A DNA stretch of 64,000 nucleotides, from NCBI GenBank assembly GCA_964397295.1, contig CAYNJG010000007.1, positions 6,328 through 70,327 of the forward strand. Reading direction: 5' to 3'. Of the stretch, positions 45,462 to 54,333 are shown piece after piece. The notes beneath the pieces were generated by a model. The model saw only the letters and a program-made list of their open reading frames with translations, was not told the DNA's origin and searched no databases. A program made the position numbers and the translations under genes. This DNA comes from CAYNJG01 sp964397295. GTDB lineage: Bacteria; Planctomycetota; Planctomycetia; Pirellulales; Pirellulaceae. The number at the start of each line of letters is the position of its first letter. The first letter of the stretch is position 1.

Positions 45462-47054
45462 ATGAGCGACGAACTCCACGACGAGTGCGGAATAGCCGCG
45501 GTTTATCACCTTACAAGCGACACGGATAGTCCGCTCTGCCCGAAAGGGGCGGCCGAAGCGTCCCGCTTGCTGCCACGGATGCTGCTAGACATCCAGAATC
45601 GCGGTCAGCTCGCAGCCGGGATCACCACGTACTCTTCCGATCGCAAGAAGTTGATCGACACGCACAAAGAAATCGGCACGGTCGCCGAAGTGTTTCGCAT
45701 GTCGCACTTGGGCAAGCGTGAAAGCCTGATGACGGAGTATGCGGGTCCAGCCGGAATCGGCCACGTGCGTTATGCAACATGCGGCAAAGACGACCGCAGC
45801 TATGCTCAGCCTTTCGAGCGACATCACTTGCAAAAGCAAAAGTGGTTTAGCTTTGCGTTTAATGGCCAATTAACGAATTACAGACAATTGCGTGAAGAAC
45901 TGCTCAAAGGCGGTGACTATCACCTCACGCGCGAGACCGACACCGAAATAATCATGCACGAAATCAGTCGTGAGCTGTCGAGCATGCGCGAAGCCAACCT
46001 GATCGACATGATGCGGCACGTGAGCAAACGGCTCGACGGCGCCTATAGCATGGTGCTACTTAATGCCGCTGGCGATTTGCTTGTCGCTCGCGATCCACTG
46101 GGCATCAAGCCGTTGTGTTACGCGAAGGAAGGTCCACTGTTCGTAGCCGCAAGCGAAAGCGTGGCGCTCGCGAATCTCGGCTTCAAAACCGAGAGCATTA
46201 AAACGCTCCCGCCAGGAGAAGCCATCGTTATCCAAGACGGAAAATTCTCGATCGAACGGTTTGCGGAAAGCTCGCGCCAGGCACACTGTTTCTTCGAATG
46301 GATCTATTTCGCAAACGTGGCGAGCAGATTAGATGGCCGCGGCGTTTACGTCACCCGAACTGCATTAGGCGAAGCACTCGCGGACCAAGAGCGAGCAAAT
46401 CCGTGTTTTGAAATCGACTCCGACACAATCGTCGTACCAGTACCGGACACAAGCAAGGCTGCGGCTGACTCGTTAGCGTTTCAATTGGGAGTACCGAGTC
46501 GCGAAGGCCTGATCCGCAATCGGTATTCCGGCCGAACCTTCATCGAAGGCAGCCAAACGCGACGACAAGCAGTCGAGGCAAAATACACTCCGCTCCGCGA
46601 AGTTCTCGAAGACAAACGTGTCATCTTAGTCGAAGACTCAATTGTGCGGTCAACAACGATGAAAGTGCTCATCGATCGTATTCGAGACGTAGGTGGAGCG
46701 AAGGAAATCCACGTTCGCGTCGCATGTCCGCCGATCGTGGCGCCATGTTTCTATGGTATCGACATGTCGACCGTCGGCGAACTGTTCGCACCTAAGTTCA
46801 TGCCGAACCTCGAATTAACGCTCGAAGCACAAAACGACATGGCAAAGAAACTGCGAGCGGATTCGCTGCGGTATCTGCCAGTCGAAGCGATCGCCAAATC
46901 TATCGAAAAGCCCGGCGAACAGCTTTGCCAAGCCTGCATCACAGGCAAGTATCCAACAGCATTTGGTCAAGATCTGTATCAGATTGCACTGGGCAATTCT
47001 GAATCGACAGACGAAATCCGCACTTACGATTCGGTCGAAGCCAAGCCCGTTTGA
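45462..47054 (+). CDS. purF: Amidophosphoribosyltransferase
   Basis: 530 residues from the ATG at 45462, preceded closely by GGGGAA; the frame begins at 45411. The catalytic N-terminal Cys of the glutaminase domain is Cys9 (DECGIAAVYH), so a short propeptide must be removed, as in Bacillus-type PurF. Glutaminase motifs are IGHVRYATCG and FAFNGQLTNY. The phosphoribosyltransferase site is VILVEDSIVRSTTM near residue 386. C-terminal cysteines (VACPPIVAPC and LCQACITGKYP) match the 4Fe-4S ligands of the Bacillus enzyme. First step of purine synthesis. Confidence 0.95.
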   Translation: MSDELHDECGIAAVYHLTSDTDSPLCPKGAAEASRLLPRMLLDIQNRGQLAAGITTYSSDRKKLIDTHKEIGTVAEVFRMSHLGKRESLMTEYAGPAGIGHVRYATCGKDDRSYAQPFERHHLQKQKWFSFAFNGQLTNYRQLREELLKGGDYHLTRETDTEIIMHEISRELSSMREANLIDMMRHVSKRLDGAYSMVLLNAAGDLLVARDPLGIKPLCYAKEGPLFVAASESVALANLGFKTESIKTLPPGEAIVIQDGKFSIERFAESSRQAHCFFEWIYFANVASRLDGRGVYVTRTALGEALADQERANPCFEIDSDTIVVPVPDTSKAAADSLAFQLGVPSREGLIRNRYSGRTFIEGSQTRRQAVEAKYTPLREVLEDKRVILVEDSIVRSTTMKVLIDRIRDVGGAKEIHVRVACPPIVAPCFYGIDMSTVGELFAPKFMPNLELTLEAQNDMAKKLRADSLRYLPVEAIAKSIEKPGEQLCQACITGKYPTAFGQDLYQIALGNSESTDEIRTYDSVEAKPV

Positions 47055-47101
47055 CCTGTCCTGCAGGAAACACCTCGGTCGCATCGAAGATCGACATACC
47101 T

Positions 47102-47692
47102 TTAGGGTTTCTTCGCTGCGAATCTCTCGAGATTCGTCTTAGCGGGACCGATCAACTCGATAAAGTTGCCATCGGGATCTTTGTAAACAGTCAGATAGTT
47201 CTTCGCGCCCGCCTTTGCTGGTGTCTTACCCGCGAGTTTCACACCCGCTTTTTCTGCTCGAGCAACCGCAGCACCCATATCGTGGACAAAGAGAGTTAGA
47301 TAGCTAAATCCCAACGATGAGTGAATGTACTTTTGTTTCGGTTTAGAGACTTCAACCTTTGGAAACGACATCAACTTCAACGCCGGAGCATCTTTTACGT
47401 CCGCCATCACAAACTTGCGAACGACAACGGCCTGATTGTCCGTTAAGCCAAAATCGGTGGCGACCTGTGCGGGAGCAGTAAAGCCTTTCACCTCGGTCAT
47501 GCCAATAACGTCTTTGTAAAACGTCGCAGCCTTATCCAGATCCGACACGACAATGCCGAGATCAAAGGTTGTTTTCGAAAAGACGGGCGAGGGTTCTTCA
47601 GCCTGCGTTGCCTCAACCAAGAATAGACAAGAAACTACTGTGATAAGTGTGGCGAATCGGCGTTTGGAAGTATACATTTCGAACGATCTCAT
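47102..47692 (-). CDS. Exported VOC/glyoxalase-fold protein
   Basis: 196 residues. A signal peptide (FATLITVVSCLFLVEATQA) directs it out of the cytoplasm, unusual for this fold. The VOC domain shows TFDLGIVVSDLDKAATFYKD and YKDPDGNFIELIGP. The usual first metal ligand His is replaced by an Asp-Leu-Gly context and only the C-terminal Glu is obvious, so glyoxalase activity is doubtful. A start at the internal ATG at 47677 is possible. It converges with purF. Confidence 0.85.
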   Translation of the reverse strand: MRSFEMYTSKRRFATLITVVSCLFLVEATQAEEPSPVFSKTTFDLGIVVSDLDKAATFYKDVIGMTEVKGFTAPAQVATDFGLTDNQAVVVRKFVMADVKDAPALKLMSFPKVEVSKPKQKYIHSSLGFSYLTLFVHDMGAAVARAEKAGVKLAGKTPAKAGAKNYLTVYKDPDGNFIELIGPAKTNLERFAAKKP

Positions 47693-48049
47693 GGAGGATT
47701 GCTGAGAAGAAACGGAATCAGGGATATCCTAGTTTTTCTGATGGGAAACGATCAAGCGAACCTACCGCTCTTTGCTTGAAATTTCAGACGCAACATACCG
47801 ATACAAAACTCACGATTTGGCGAACAAACAGAGACAAACACATGGCCGAGAAAAGAGGAACAGGATTCAGCCTCAAAGAAGCTGTTCAACAAAGAACAAC
47901 TTGAATATTTCGCCGGTCTGTTTCTCGATGCAGACAAGCGATTTAATGCAACGGGTTTCGTCAGCACTACGATGAAAGGTTTATAGTTGCCACGCTCCTT
48001 TGTTCGCATTAGCATTGCGATTCCGACCTGACAAACTCACGAGGCTTCA
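47693..48049. other. 357-base region without a confident gene
   Basis: Short frames on both strands lack convincing starts. One plus-strand frame is open from 47780 to a stop at 47984-47986 and ends in protein-like sequence (LFNKEQLEYFAGLFLDADKR) but has no ATG, GTG or TTG upstream. It could be a remnant or nothing. Confidence 0.4.
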
Positions 48050-48826
48050 ATGCGTAATCTTTTTTTCATCTTGCTAGGTCTCCTCTTCGTATCCAACGCA
48101 GGTGCCGAAATTCAGACCAAAATTGTCGATTACAAAGATGGCGAGACGCAACTCGAAGGTTTCGTGGCGTGGGATCCAGCGAAGACAACTGGCAAAGCAC
48201 CCGGTGTCCTTGTTGTGCATCAATGGATGGGCCAAACGGAATATGAGCAACGTCGCTGTAAGGAACTGGCTGAATTGGGCTACGTTGCGTTTGCTCTGGA
48301 TATCTATGGCAAAGGTGTCCGACCGTCGAATCCGCAAGAAGCCGGAAAACAAGCTGGCACCTACAAAGGCGACCGAGCACTCTACCGACGGCGACTTGTA
48401 TTGGGCCTCGAACAACTTCGTGCTCAGCAGGTGGACAAGAACAAAATCGCCGCAATCGGATACTGCTTCGGCGGAACAGGAGTTTTGGAACTTGCTCGCA
48501 GCGGCGCGGAAGTCAGTGGCGTTGTGAGTTTCCACGGCGGACTAGATTCACCAACACCCGAAGATGGAAAGAACATTCGCGCGAAACTCTTAATCTGTCA
48601 TGGCGAAGACGACCCGTTCGTAAAAACCGACGATATCAACGCGATGAAAAAAGAGTTGAATGACGCAAAAGTCGACTGGCAAATGATTTCTTACTCTGGT
48701 GCCGTCCACGCGTTTACTCAGCCGATGGCAGGTAACGACAATTCTCGTGGAGCCGCCTACAACAAGAGTGCTGATATACGCTCCTGGCAACACATGCGAT
48801 CGTTCTTCGACGAACTCTTTAGATAA
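48050..48826 (+). CDS. Exported dienelactone hydrolase family protein
   Basis: 258 residues. A signal peptide (about 1-19, FFILLGLLFVSNAGA) precedes an alpha/beta hydrolase domain. The nucleophile is Cys in GYCFGG (about residue 139), the acid is Asp in HGEDDPFV, and the His is in GAVHAFTQP, the dienelactone hydrolase triad. PGVLVVHQWMGQTEYEQRR is the oxyanion region. Probable periplasmic esterase; substrate unknown. GAGG lies shortly before the ATG. Confidence 0.92.
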   Translation: MRNLFFILLGLLFVSNAGAEIQTKIVDYKDGETQLEGFVAWDPAKTTGKAPGVLVVHQWMGQTEYEQRRCKELAELGYVAFALDIYGKGVRPSNPQEAGKQAGTYKGDRALYRRRLVLGLEQLRAQQVDKNKIAAIGYCFGGTGVLELARSGAEVSGVVSFHGGLDSPTPEDGKNIRAKLLICHGEDDPFVKTDDINAMKKELNDAKVDWQMISYSGAVHAFTQPMAGNDNSRGAAYNKSADIRSWQHMRSFFDELFR

Positions 48827-48909
48827 CGGAAGTGAGAGCTTCTACACTAGTATCAATTGAATTGCGGTAAGTTTCCGCGCGGCTATGATCCCGAAAAAGG
48901 AAGCCTGCA

Positions 48910-50166
48910 ATGCTGACGAAATGCTGTACATCTTTCTTCGCCGTAATGGCGTTCCTACTTTCTTCACTTTCGACCTTCGCGGCAGAGACTTACTGGCCCG
49001 GTTGGCTTGGCCCGGAACGCAATGGTTGGGTTGCTAATTTTGAGCCACCCGTTCTGTGGCCACCGAAGCTAACTCTCGTGTGGAATATCGAAGTCGGCTC
49101 AGGTTACGCTACGCCACTGGTGTCTGGAGACCGCATCTACCAATACGCCCGTCAGGGCGAAGAGGAAGTGCTGCTCTGTCTGGCTTTGAAAACGGGCAAA
49201 CAGATTTGGAAAAAGAGCTACGAAGTGCCGTTCAAAATGGGCGGCGGCGGTGAGTGGCATGGCAAGGGCCCCAAGGCCGCGCCGATCTTGGCGGACGGTC
49301 GATTGTTTACGATGAGCATCTCGGGCATCCTTTCCGGCTGGGATGCCGAGACCGGTAAACTACTTTGGCGTAAGGACTACGACGAACAGTTTGACGCAAA
49401 CACGCCGTACTGGGGTGCGTGCACTTCACCGATCGTCGACGAAGATCGCGTCATTGTTCACTTTGGCAATGACGATGCCGGTGTACTCGTGGCGTTAGAC
49501 GTCGAAACAGGTGACGAAATATGGAAGCAAGGTAAAGACGGCGCTGCATATGCTTCGCCCTTGTTGGTCGAAACCCAGGGCGTCCGACAAGTTGTCGAAT
49601 GGAATCATCGAGCATTGGCTGGCATCAACAGCAAGACGGGTGAATTATTGTGGGAGTATCCGTTTGCTCATGTAGGTACCAATCAAAATATGCCGACGCC
49701 CGTCTTTTACGACGGCACAATTCTCGTTGGTGGTGAGAACCGCGGTGTGCGACGCGTTGAGGCGAAGCGTGAAGGTAGCAACTGGTCCGTGAAAGAACTC
49801 TGGCACCAGAAAAAAGTTGCGCTCGACATGAGTACCGCCGTGATCAACGACGACAAGCTCTATGGTTTCTCGCACTACAAAAAAGGGCAACTGTTTTGCC
49901 TTGCTGCGGAAACCGGTGACATCCTTTGGCAAGGTCCCGGAAGGTCAGGTCAAAACGCAACGTTCCTATCTGTTCCGGGGCACGTGCTGGCGTTGCTGGA
50001 TACGGGCGAGTTACAGGTCGTCAAAGCGACCGACGACAAGTTCAACAAAGTGGCGTCTTACGAAGTATCCGAAGAACCCACGTGGGCGGCGCCTGTATTG
50101 CTTAGCGATGGCATCTTGGTAAAAAACCGCGAATCGCTGCTCTTGTGGTCGCTACCTCGAAACTAG
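48910..50166 (+). CDS. Exported PQQ-like beta-propeller protein
   Basis: 418 residues with a signal peptide (FLLSSLSTFAA). The opening TYWPGWLGPERNGW and repeated blades such as GKQIWKKSYE, GKLLWRKDYD, GDEIWKQGKD and GDILWQG are typical of PQQ-like outer-membrane or periplasmic propellers (BamB/YfgL-like). No EF-hand insert, unlike the protein at 28975. AAAGGAAG precedes the ATG. Function unknown; possibly substrate binding or scaffolding. Confidence 0.88.
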   Translation: MLTKCCTSFFAVMAFLLSSLSTFAAETYWPGWLGPERNGWVANFEPPVLWPPKLTLVWNIEVGSGYATPLVSGDRIYQYARQGEEEVLLCLALKTGKQIWKKSYEVPFKMGGGGEWHGKGPKAAPILADGRLFTMSISGILSGWDAETGKLLWRKDYDEQFDANTPYWGACTSPIVDEDRVIVHFGNDDAGVLVALDVETGDEIWKQGKDGAAYASPLLVETQGVRQVVEWNHRALAGINSKTGELLWEYPFAHVGTNQNMPTPVFYDGTILVGGENRGVRRVEAKREGSNWSVKELWHQKKVALDMSTAVINDDKLYGFSHYKKGQLFCLAAETGDILWQGPGRSGQNATFLSVPGHVLALLDTGELQVVKATDDKFNKVASYEVSEEPTWAAPVLLSDGILVKNRESLLLWSLPRN

Positions 50167-50243
50167 TTCGAAGCAAAACCAAGCAACTCAGGTCTACTGA
50201 CCGGCCCATATACCACATAAAATCTCGCGAACTTCAAAGAGCC

Positions 50244-53210
50244 TCAATTCTGGCGGCGCAGAAATCCCATAAGATCGCGAATGTCGTTTTCGGTCAACGC
50301 ATCAAACAAACCCTCCGGCATCATCGACAGCTTTGACTTCGCTCTGTGTTTGATGTCACCGACAGGAAAAACAAGACGCTCGTTGACGGTCTGCACGATG
50401 AGTGTTTCGTCGGTCTCGGAGGCAACGAGCCCCGTGATCGTGCGACCATCACCGGTTTGGAATATTTCCATCTGGTAGTCGTTGGCCACGGCTGCACTTG
50501 GATCAACAATATTCTCCAGCATGTAGTCTAGATTGTGTCGCTGGGCTCCCGTGATATCCGGCCCGACCTTGCCGCCTTCTCCGAATAGCTGATGGCAACT
50601 GGCGCAGTGTTTTTTAAATAGCTCTCCTCCACGAGCCAAATCGGCTTTCGCGAGACGCTTCTCTGTGAGCCATGTTTTGATGAAACGAATTCGTTTTTCT
50701 TTGCTATCAGACGTCTTTCTCAGACCACCCCAAACCCGGTTCAGTTTCTGATTCAACACGCTATCATCCAATGACCGCATTTGACGTACGCTGTACGCCG
50801 TTAATTCACTGGCGTCGATCTGCTTGACTTCAATTGCTCGGATTAATGCTCTCGCCCACGGCTTTCGAGAAGCCAAAGTAAGCTGTGCATTTTGTCGCTC
50901 GGTGGCCGTCATTGTCGCGTAGTGGCTTAGAATCGTCGCCGGTGTTTTCGGTGACTGAAACGAAGCAAGTCCGCGTAACGCAGATGCGCGGACTTGATCG
51001 TCTTCCAATAGTTTGAGCAAATCCGAGTCAAAACCAGGAAGTCGCTGCCCAACCAATGCGTCGATCGCTCGATTGCGATCATCCGCCGAGCTTCCTGCAT
51101 CGTTTGCGACCTTTCTCAACTTTTGCAGTGCCTCGAGATCTTGGAACACGACGGCGAGTCGGATGATTTGTTCGCGAATGCTGGCGTCGCTGCTTTTTGA
51201 AAGTCGTTCAAACGCTAGATGCCAATTAGCTGGCATCGGCAAACCTCGTTTGCCATTCACGCCTTCCAGAATTCCGGTCAGCAGATCGCCAGCAACAACA
51301 TCGTCAATTGGCTGCGTCAGGTGCTGCACAATTTCTTCCAGTCCAACGTTGGACTGTTTCGCTTCGGCAATCCGACGAGCAACATTGATCCGGACGCGAG
51401 GAATGGCAGAGTTTGCTCCCAATTCTGCAAACCGCGAGATATCATCGTTGACTAGTGGCTCACATGCGTACCAAATCATCAATGGTAAGTTCTGATCGTT
51501 TTGATCTTCTGACCGCGCAGTTAATGCAGTAGCTAGTTCCCAGCGATCCGGAAGATCAAACCGCTGCAGGGCACTCGCTAGGCTGAGTCGAACCAATGCG
51601 GATTCATCTTTTTTCGCCAACTCTACAAACCGTCGCTGAACTTGCTTTGACGATTTTCCGGCTTCGCAAAGTAGCGTTACCGACCACGATCGAATGTCTT
51701 CGCTCCGGTGCCCCAATGCCTTCACTAAGAATACATCGTCGAGACTACCGATAACCTGCAACACCCACATTGCTCGGAGCTTTCTGGGGATTCGCGGATC
51801 CTTATCGAATACTTCCAACATGTGCTGCCGAACCACTGACATGTCGCCGCCTGCGTGGGCGCGTTCTTGAAGCAACCGACGCGCGTGCCGCACGTGCCAA
51901 TCGTTTTTATGAAGTTGCAACTTCGCCAACTCTGCGTTGCTCTGCTTCGACAAATCATGCGAGGGAAGCTGATCGAGCCCGTACGTAATCCGGTAGATCC
52001 GGCCCGTTTTCCGACGCGTGTTGATTCGACTGTGGCATTCACCAGTATCCGACCAGTCGCTCAAGTAGACTTCGCCCGACGCGCCATAAGCAAGCGTCAC
52101 TCCCATAAACCACGGGTCAGTCGATCGAAAGAGATCCGGCCCGTGCGAGGCAACGTATCCTGATCCAATTCGTTTCGGAATATCGTTATTGATGCGTCGA
52201 CCGTGGATGTTGTTCGAGAACAGCGTATTGCGATATTTATCCGGAAAGCTATCCCCAAGATAGACCATCGTGCCACAGTGCGCATGTCCGCCACCGGCAG
52301 CATCTTCTTCTGCAGACCCCACACCTTTGCCGTAATGACTGAGCCCAGTGAAGTGCAAGTGATCGGCGATCGTTTCAAGCCGTTGGTACGCGTATTGGCT
52401 ACTCTTGCGGGCACGCCACGGTTCGTAGTGTGCACCTTGGATAACTTGGAAGAGATGAGGGTTCACACAATTGAAGATGAACGCGTGCCCGTAATCATTC
52501 CAATCGATGCCCCAAGGATTCGTCGTGCCATCGGCATACGGTTCCCAAACGTGACGTGTCGGATGATAGCGATAGACTCCTCCGTCGAATCGTTCACGAT
52601 CACTTTCTTTGTCACCCGGCTTACCGATCATTGACCAATTGGTGCGACCGTGAGTTGCGTAGAGCCAACCGTCAGGCCCCCACGCAAAGCCGTTCGCCAA
52701 GTTATGCGAGTTGGCATGGTTTCCAAAACCGTCAAGCAGAACTTCTGGCGGACCGTCAGGGCGATCATCGCCGTCACGGTCGGGAATGAAGTAGAAGTAC
52801 GGTGGCGTCATCACCCATATGCCACCAAACCCATATTCGATTCCTGTGACGTAATTCAGGCCCTCATAGAACACTACGCGTTTATCGTGTTTCCCGTCTC
52901 CGTCGGAGTCTTCAAGGACCACGATCCGATCCTTCGCCTTTTCGCCCGTGTGCACCGGATAGCTATATGCTTCAGCGACCCAAAGCCTCCCGCGATCGTC
53001 CATACAGAAACCAATCGGTTGCTGAATGTCCGGCTCGCTGGCGAATACGGTTACTTTGAAACCTTCGGGAACCTTACAAGTCGCCGCAGCCTCTTCTGCC
53101 GAAAGCGGGACGTCCGCATCTTCCGCGTACGAGACATGGCAGATGCCGAGCAAGACGAGGCCCAACAACAGTGTTTTGTAATCCATGTGTAGTTCGTTTT
53201 TGAATGACAT
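50244..53210 (-). CDS. PVC-type propeller/HEAT/cytochrome c protein (second copy)
   Basis: 988 residues with the same order as the protein at 35848: signal peptide (LLLGLVLLGICHVSYA; a start at the second Met, 53186, is equally possible), NHL/GDH-like propeller (FCMDDRGRLWVAEAYSYP, GFAWGPDGWLYATHGRTNW), HEAT-like region (about 450-830) and a C-terminal cytochrome c domain with CASCH near residue 866. The end is the usual DGRTITGLVASETDETLIVQ module. It differs enough from the other copy to be an old paralogue. Confidence 0.92.
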   Translation of the reverse strand: MSFKNELHMDYKTLLLGLVLLGICHVSYAEDADVPLSAEEAAATCKVPEGFKVTVFASEPDIQQPIGFCMDDRGRLWVAEAYSYPVHTGEKAKDRIVVLEDSDGDGKHDKRVVFYEGLNYVTGIEYGFGGIWVMTPPYFYFIPDRDGDDRPDGPPEVLLDGFGNHANSHNLANGFAWGPDGWLYATHGRTNWSMIGKPGDKESDRERFDGGVYRYHPTRHVWEPYADGTTNPWGIDWNDYGHAFIFNCVNPHLFQVIQGAHYEPWRARKSSQYAYQRLETIADHLHFTGLSHYGKGVGSAEEDAAGGGHAHCGTMVYLGDSFPDKYRNTLFSNNIHGRRINNDIPKRIGSGYVASHGPDLFRSTDPWFMGVTLAYGASGEVYLSDWSDTGECHSRINTRRKTGRIYRITYGLDQLPSHDLSKQSNAELAKLQLHKNDWHVRHARRLLQERAHAGGDMSVVRQHMLEVFDKDPRIPRKLRAMWVLQVIGSLDDVFLVKALGHRSEDIRSWSVTLLCEAGKSSKQVQRRFVELAKKDESALVRLSLASALQRFDLPDRWELATALTARSEDQNDQNLPLMIWYACEPLVNDDISRFAELGANSAIPRVRINVARRIAEAKQSNVGLEEIVQHLTQPIDDVVAGDLLTGILEGVNGKRGLPMPANWHLAFERLSKSSDASIREQIIRLAVVFQDLEALQKLRKVANDAGSSADDRNRAIDALVGQRLPGFDSDLLKLLEDDQVRASALRGLASFQSPKTPATILSHYATMTATERQNAQLTLASRKPWARALIRAIEVKQIDASELTAYSVRQMRSLDDSVLNQKLNRVWGGLRKTSDSKEKRIRFIKTWLTEKRLAKADLARGGELFKKHCASCHQLFGEGGKVGPDITGAQRHNLDYMLENIVDPSAAVANDYQMEIFQTGDGRTITGLVASETDETLIVQTVNERLVFPVGDIKHRAKSKLSMMPEGLFDALTENDIRDLMGFLRRQN

Positions 53211-53227
53211 TCCAGTTCGATTCTATT

Positions 53228-54319
53228 TCACGAAATCGGCGAAGTCGGCGGAAAACATTCCAGAATCTGCACCTCGGTTTCAGATTCGATCGTATAGCTA
53301 CCCAATCCTGCGGGACAAAAGTATTTACCGAACGTATTCAGTTTGATCTCGTGTCGGTCCGTTCGCACGATGCATTCGCCGCTGGTCACGACACCAGTGA
53401 AGAACGTGTTTTCCTCCCGCTGCACGCTGCCTCGGATCACGGACTTTTTGACGCGAAAACAGGGCGTAGTTTCAGGACCAATCAAACTGTAACGATTTCC
53501 GCATTCGCCGTACGTCGCTTCCAGCTTCGGTTCAAACATGTAGTCACGACGCACTACTGATTCAGGTTTGGCATCAAAGTCGAAGATGTCCATACAGAAG
53601 TCTAATCCGCGATTCATGAATCGTGCCGATATCGGCAAAGTGTAGCCTGCGCGCTCGAATTCAAATCGAACAACCAAGTCCGACGGCTCCATGATCTCTA
53701 ACATAAAAATCCCTTCACCGATCGCGTGGGGAACGCCGCCGGGAATGAACAATACGTCGCCTGGCTTCACATGGATTTTGTCAAAGCACTCAAGAATCGC
53801 AGTGAGGTTTTGTTCTTCAATCCATTGCCGCAATTCGTTGCGACTGGGTGGCCGCTGAAATCCAAGATAGACATATGCCTGTTCAACGTCGTCTCGTACA
53901 TCCAGAATATAGTAGGCCTCTGCCTTACCCGAATCGGAATTCAGATGCTCTTTAGCAAAGTCAGCCGTCGGGTGTACCTGCAATTGCAAGCGAACGGCAG
54001 CATCCAGCAGTTTAATGAGTACCATCGGTTGCTGTCCGAAATTCGCCAGGTGTTCGGCACCGAGAAAGTAACTAGGATCCTTCGCGATCAAGTCGGGAAA
54101 TAGCAACTCTTGCCCATCGATCCGAATTTCCGAAATTCCCTCGTACTCGTTTTGGGAATCAGGATTGCTGGCTGCGGTAACGGAACCAATCCAGTCTTCA
54201 GGAAAGTGGCTATCGCACGGTTCCTTCTTATTGACGAGTTCATCAAGAATCCGACCCCCGAGGTAGCTACGCCAAACTCGGTTCTGCGGCAGTTCGATAA
54301 TTCTGTTTTGGTAATCCAC
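53228..54319 (-). CDS. manA: Mannose-6-phosphate isomerase, type I (GTG start)
   Basis: 363 residues from a GTG at 54319 preceded by AGGA; the frame is open to 54661 but that part lies inside the transporter gene. The cupin metal site is visible as QLQVHPTADFA, KAEAYYIL and PGGVPHAIGEG (Gln, His, Glu, His). It interconverts fructose-6-P and mannose-6-P, feeding GDP-mannose, and so could supply the mannosyltransferase cluster at 18-25 kb. It starts 14 bases after the Nramp-like gene and is probably co-transcribed with it. Confidence 0.92.
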   Translation of the reverse strand: MDYQNRIIELPQNRVWRSYLGGRILDELVNKKEPCDSHFPEDWIGSVTAASNPDSQNEYEGISEIRIDGQELLFPDLIAKDPSYFLGAEHLANFGQQPMVLIKLLDAAVRLQLQVHPTADFAKEHLNSDSGKAEAYYILDVRDDVEQAYVYLGFQRPPSRNELRQWIEEQNLTAILECFDKIHVKPGDVLFIPGGVPHAIGEGIFMLEIMEPSDLVVRFEFERAGYTLPISARFMNRGLDFCMDIFDFDAKPESVVRRDYMFEPKLEATYGECGNRYSLIGPETTPCFRVKKSVIRGSVQREENTFFTGVVTSGECIVRTDRHEIKLNTFGKYFCPAGLGSYTIESETEVQILECFPPTSPIS

Positions 54320-54333
54320 GAACGCAGGTCCTA

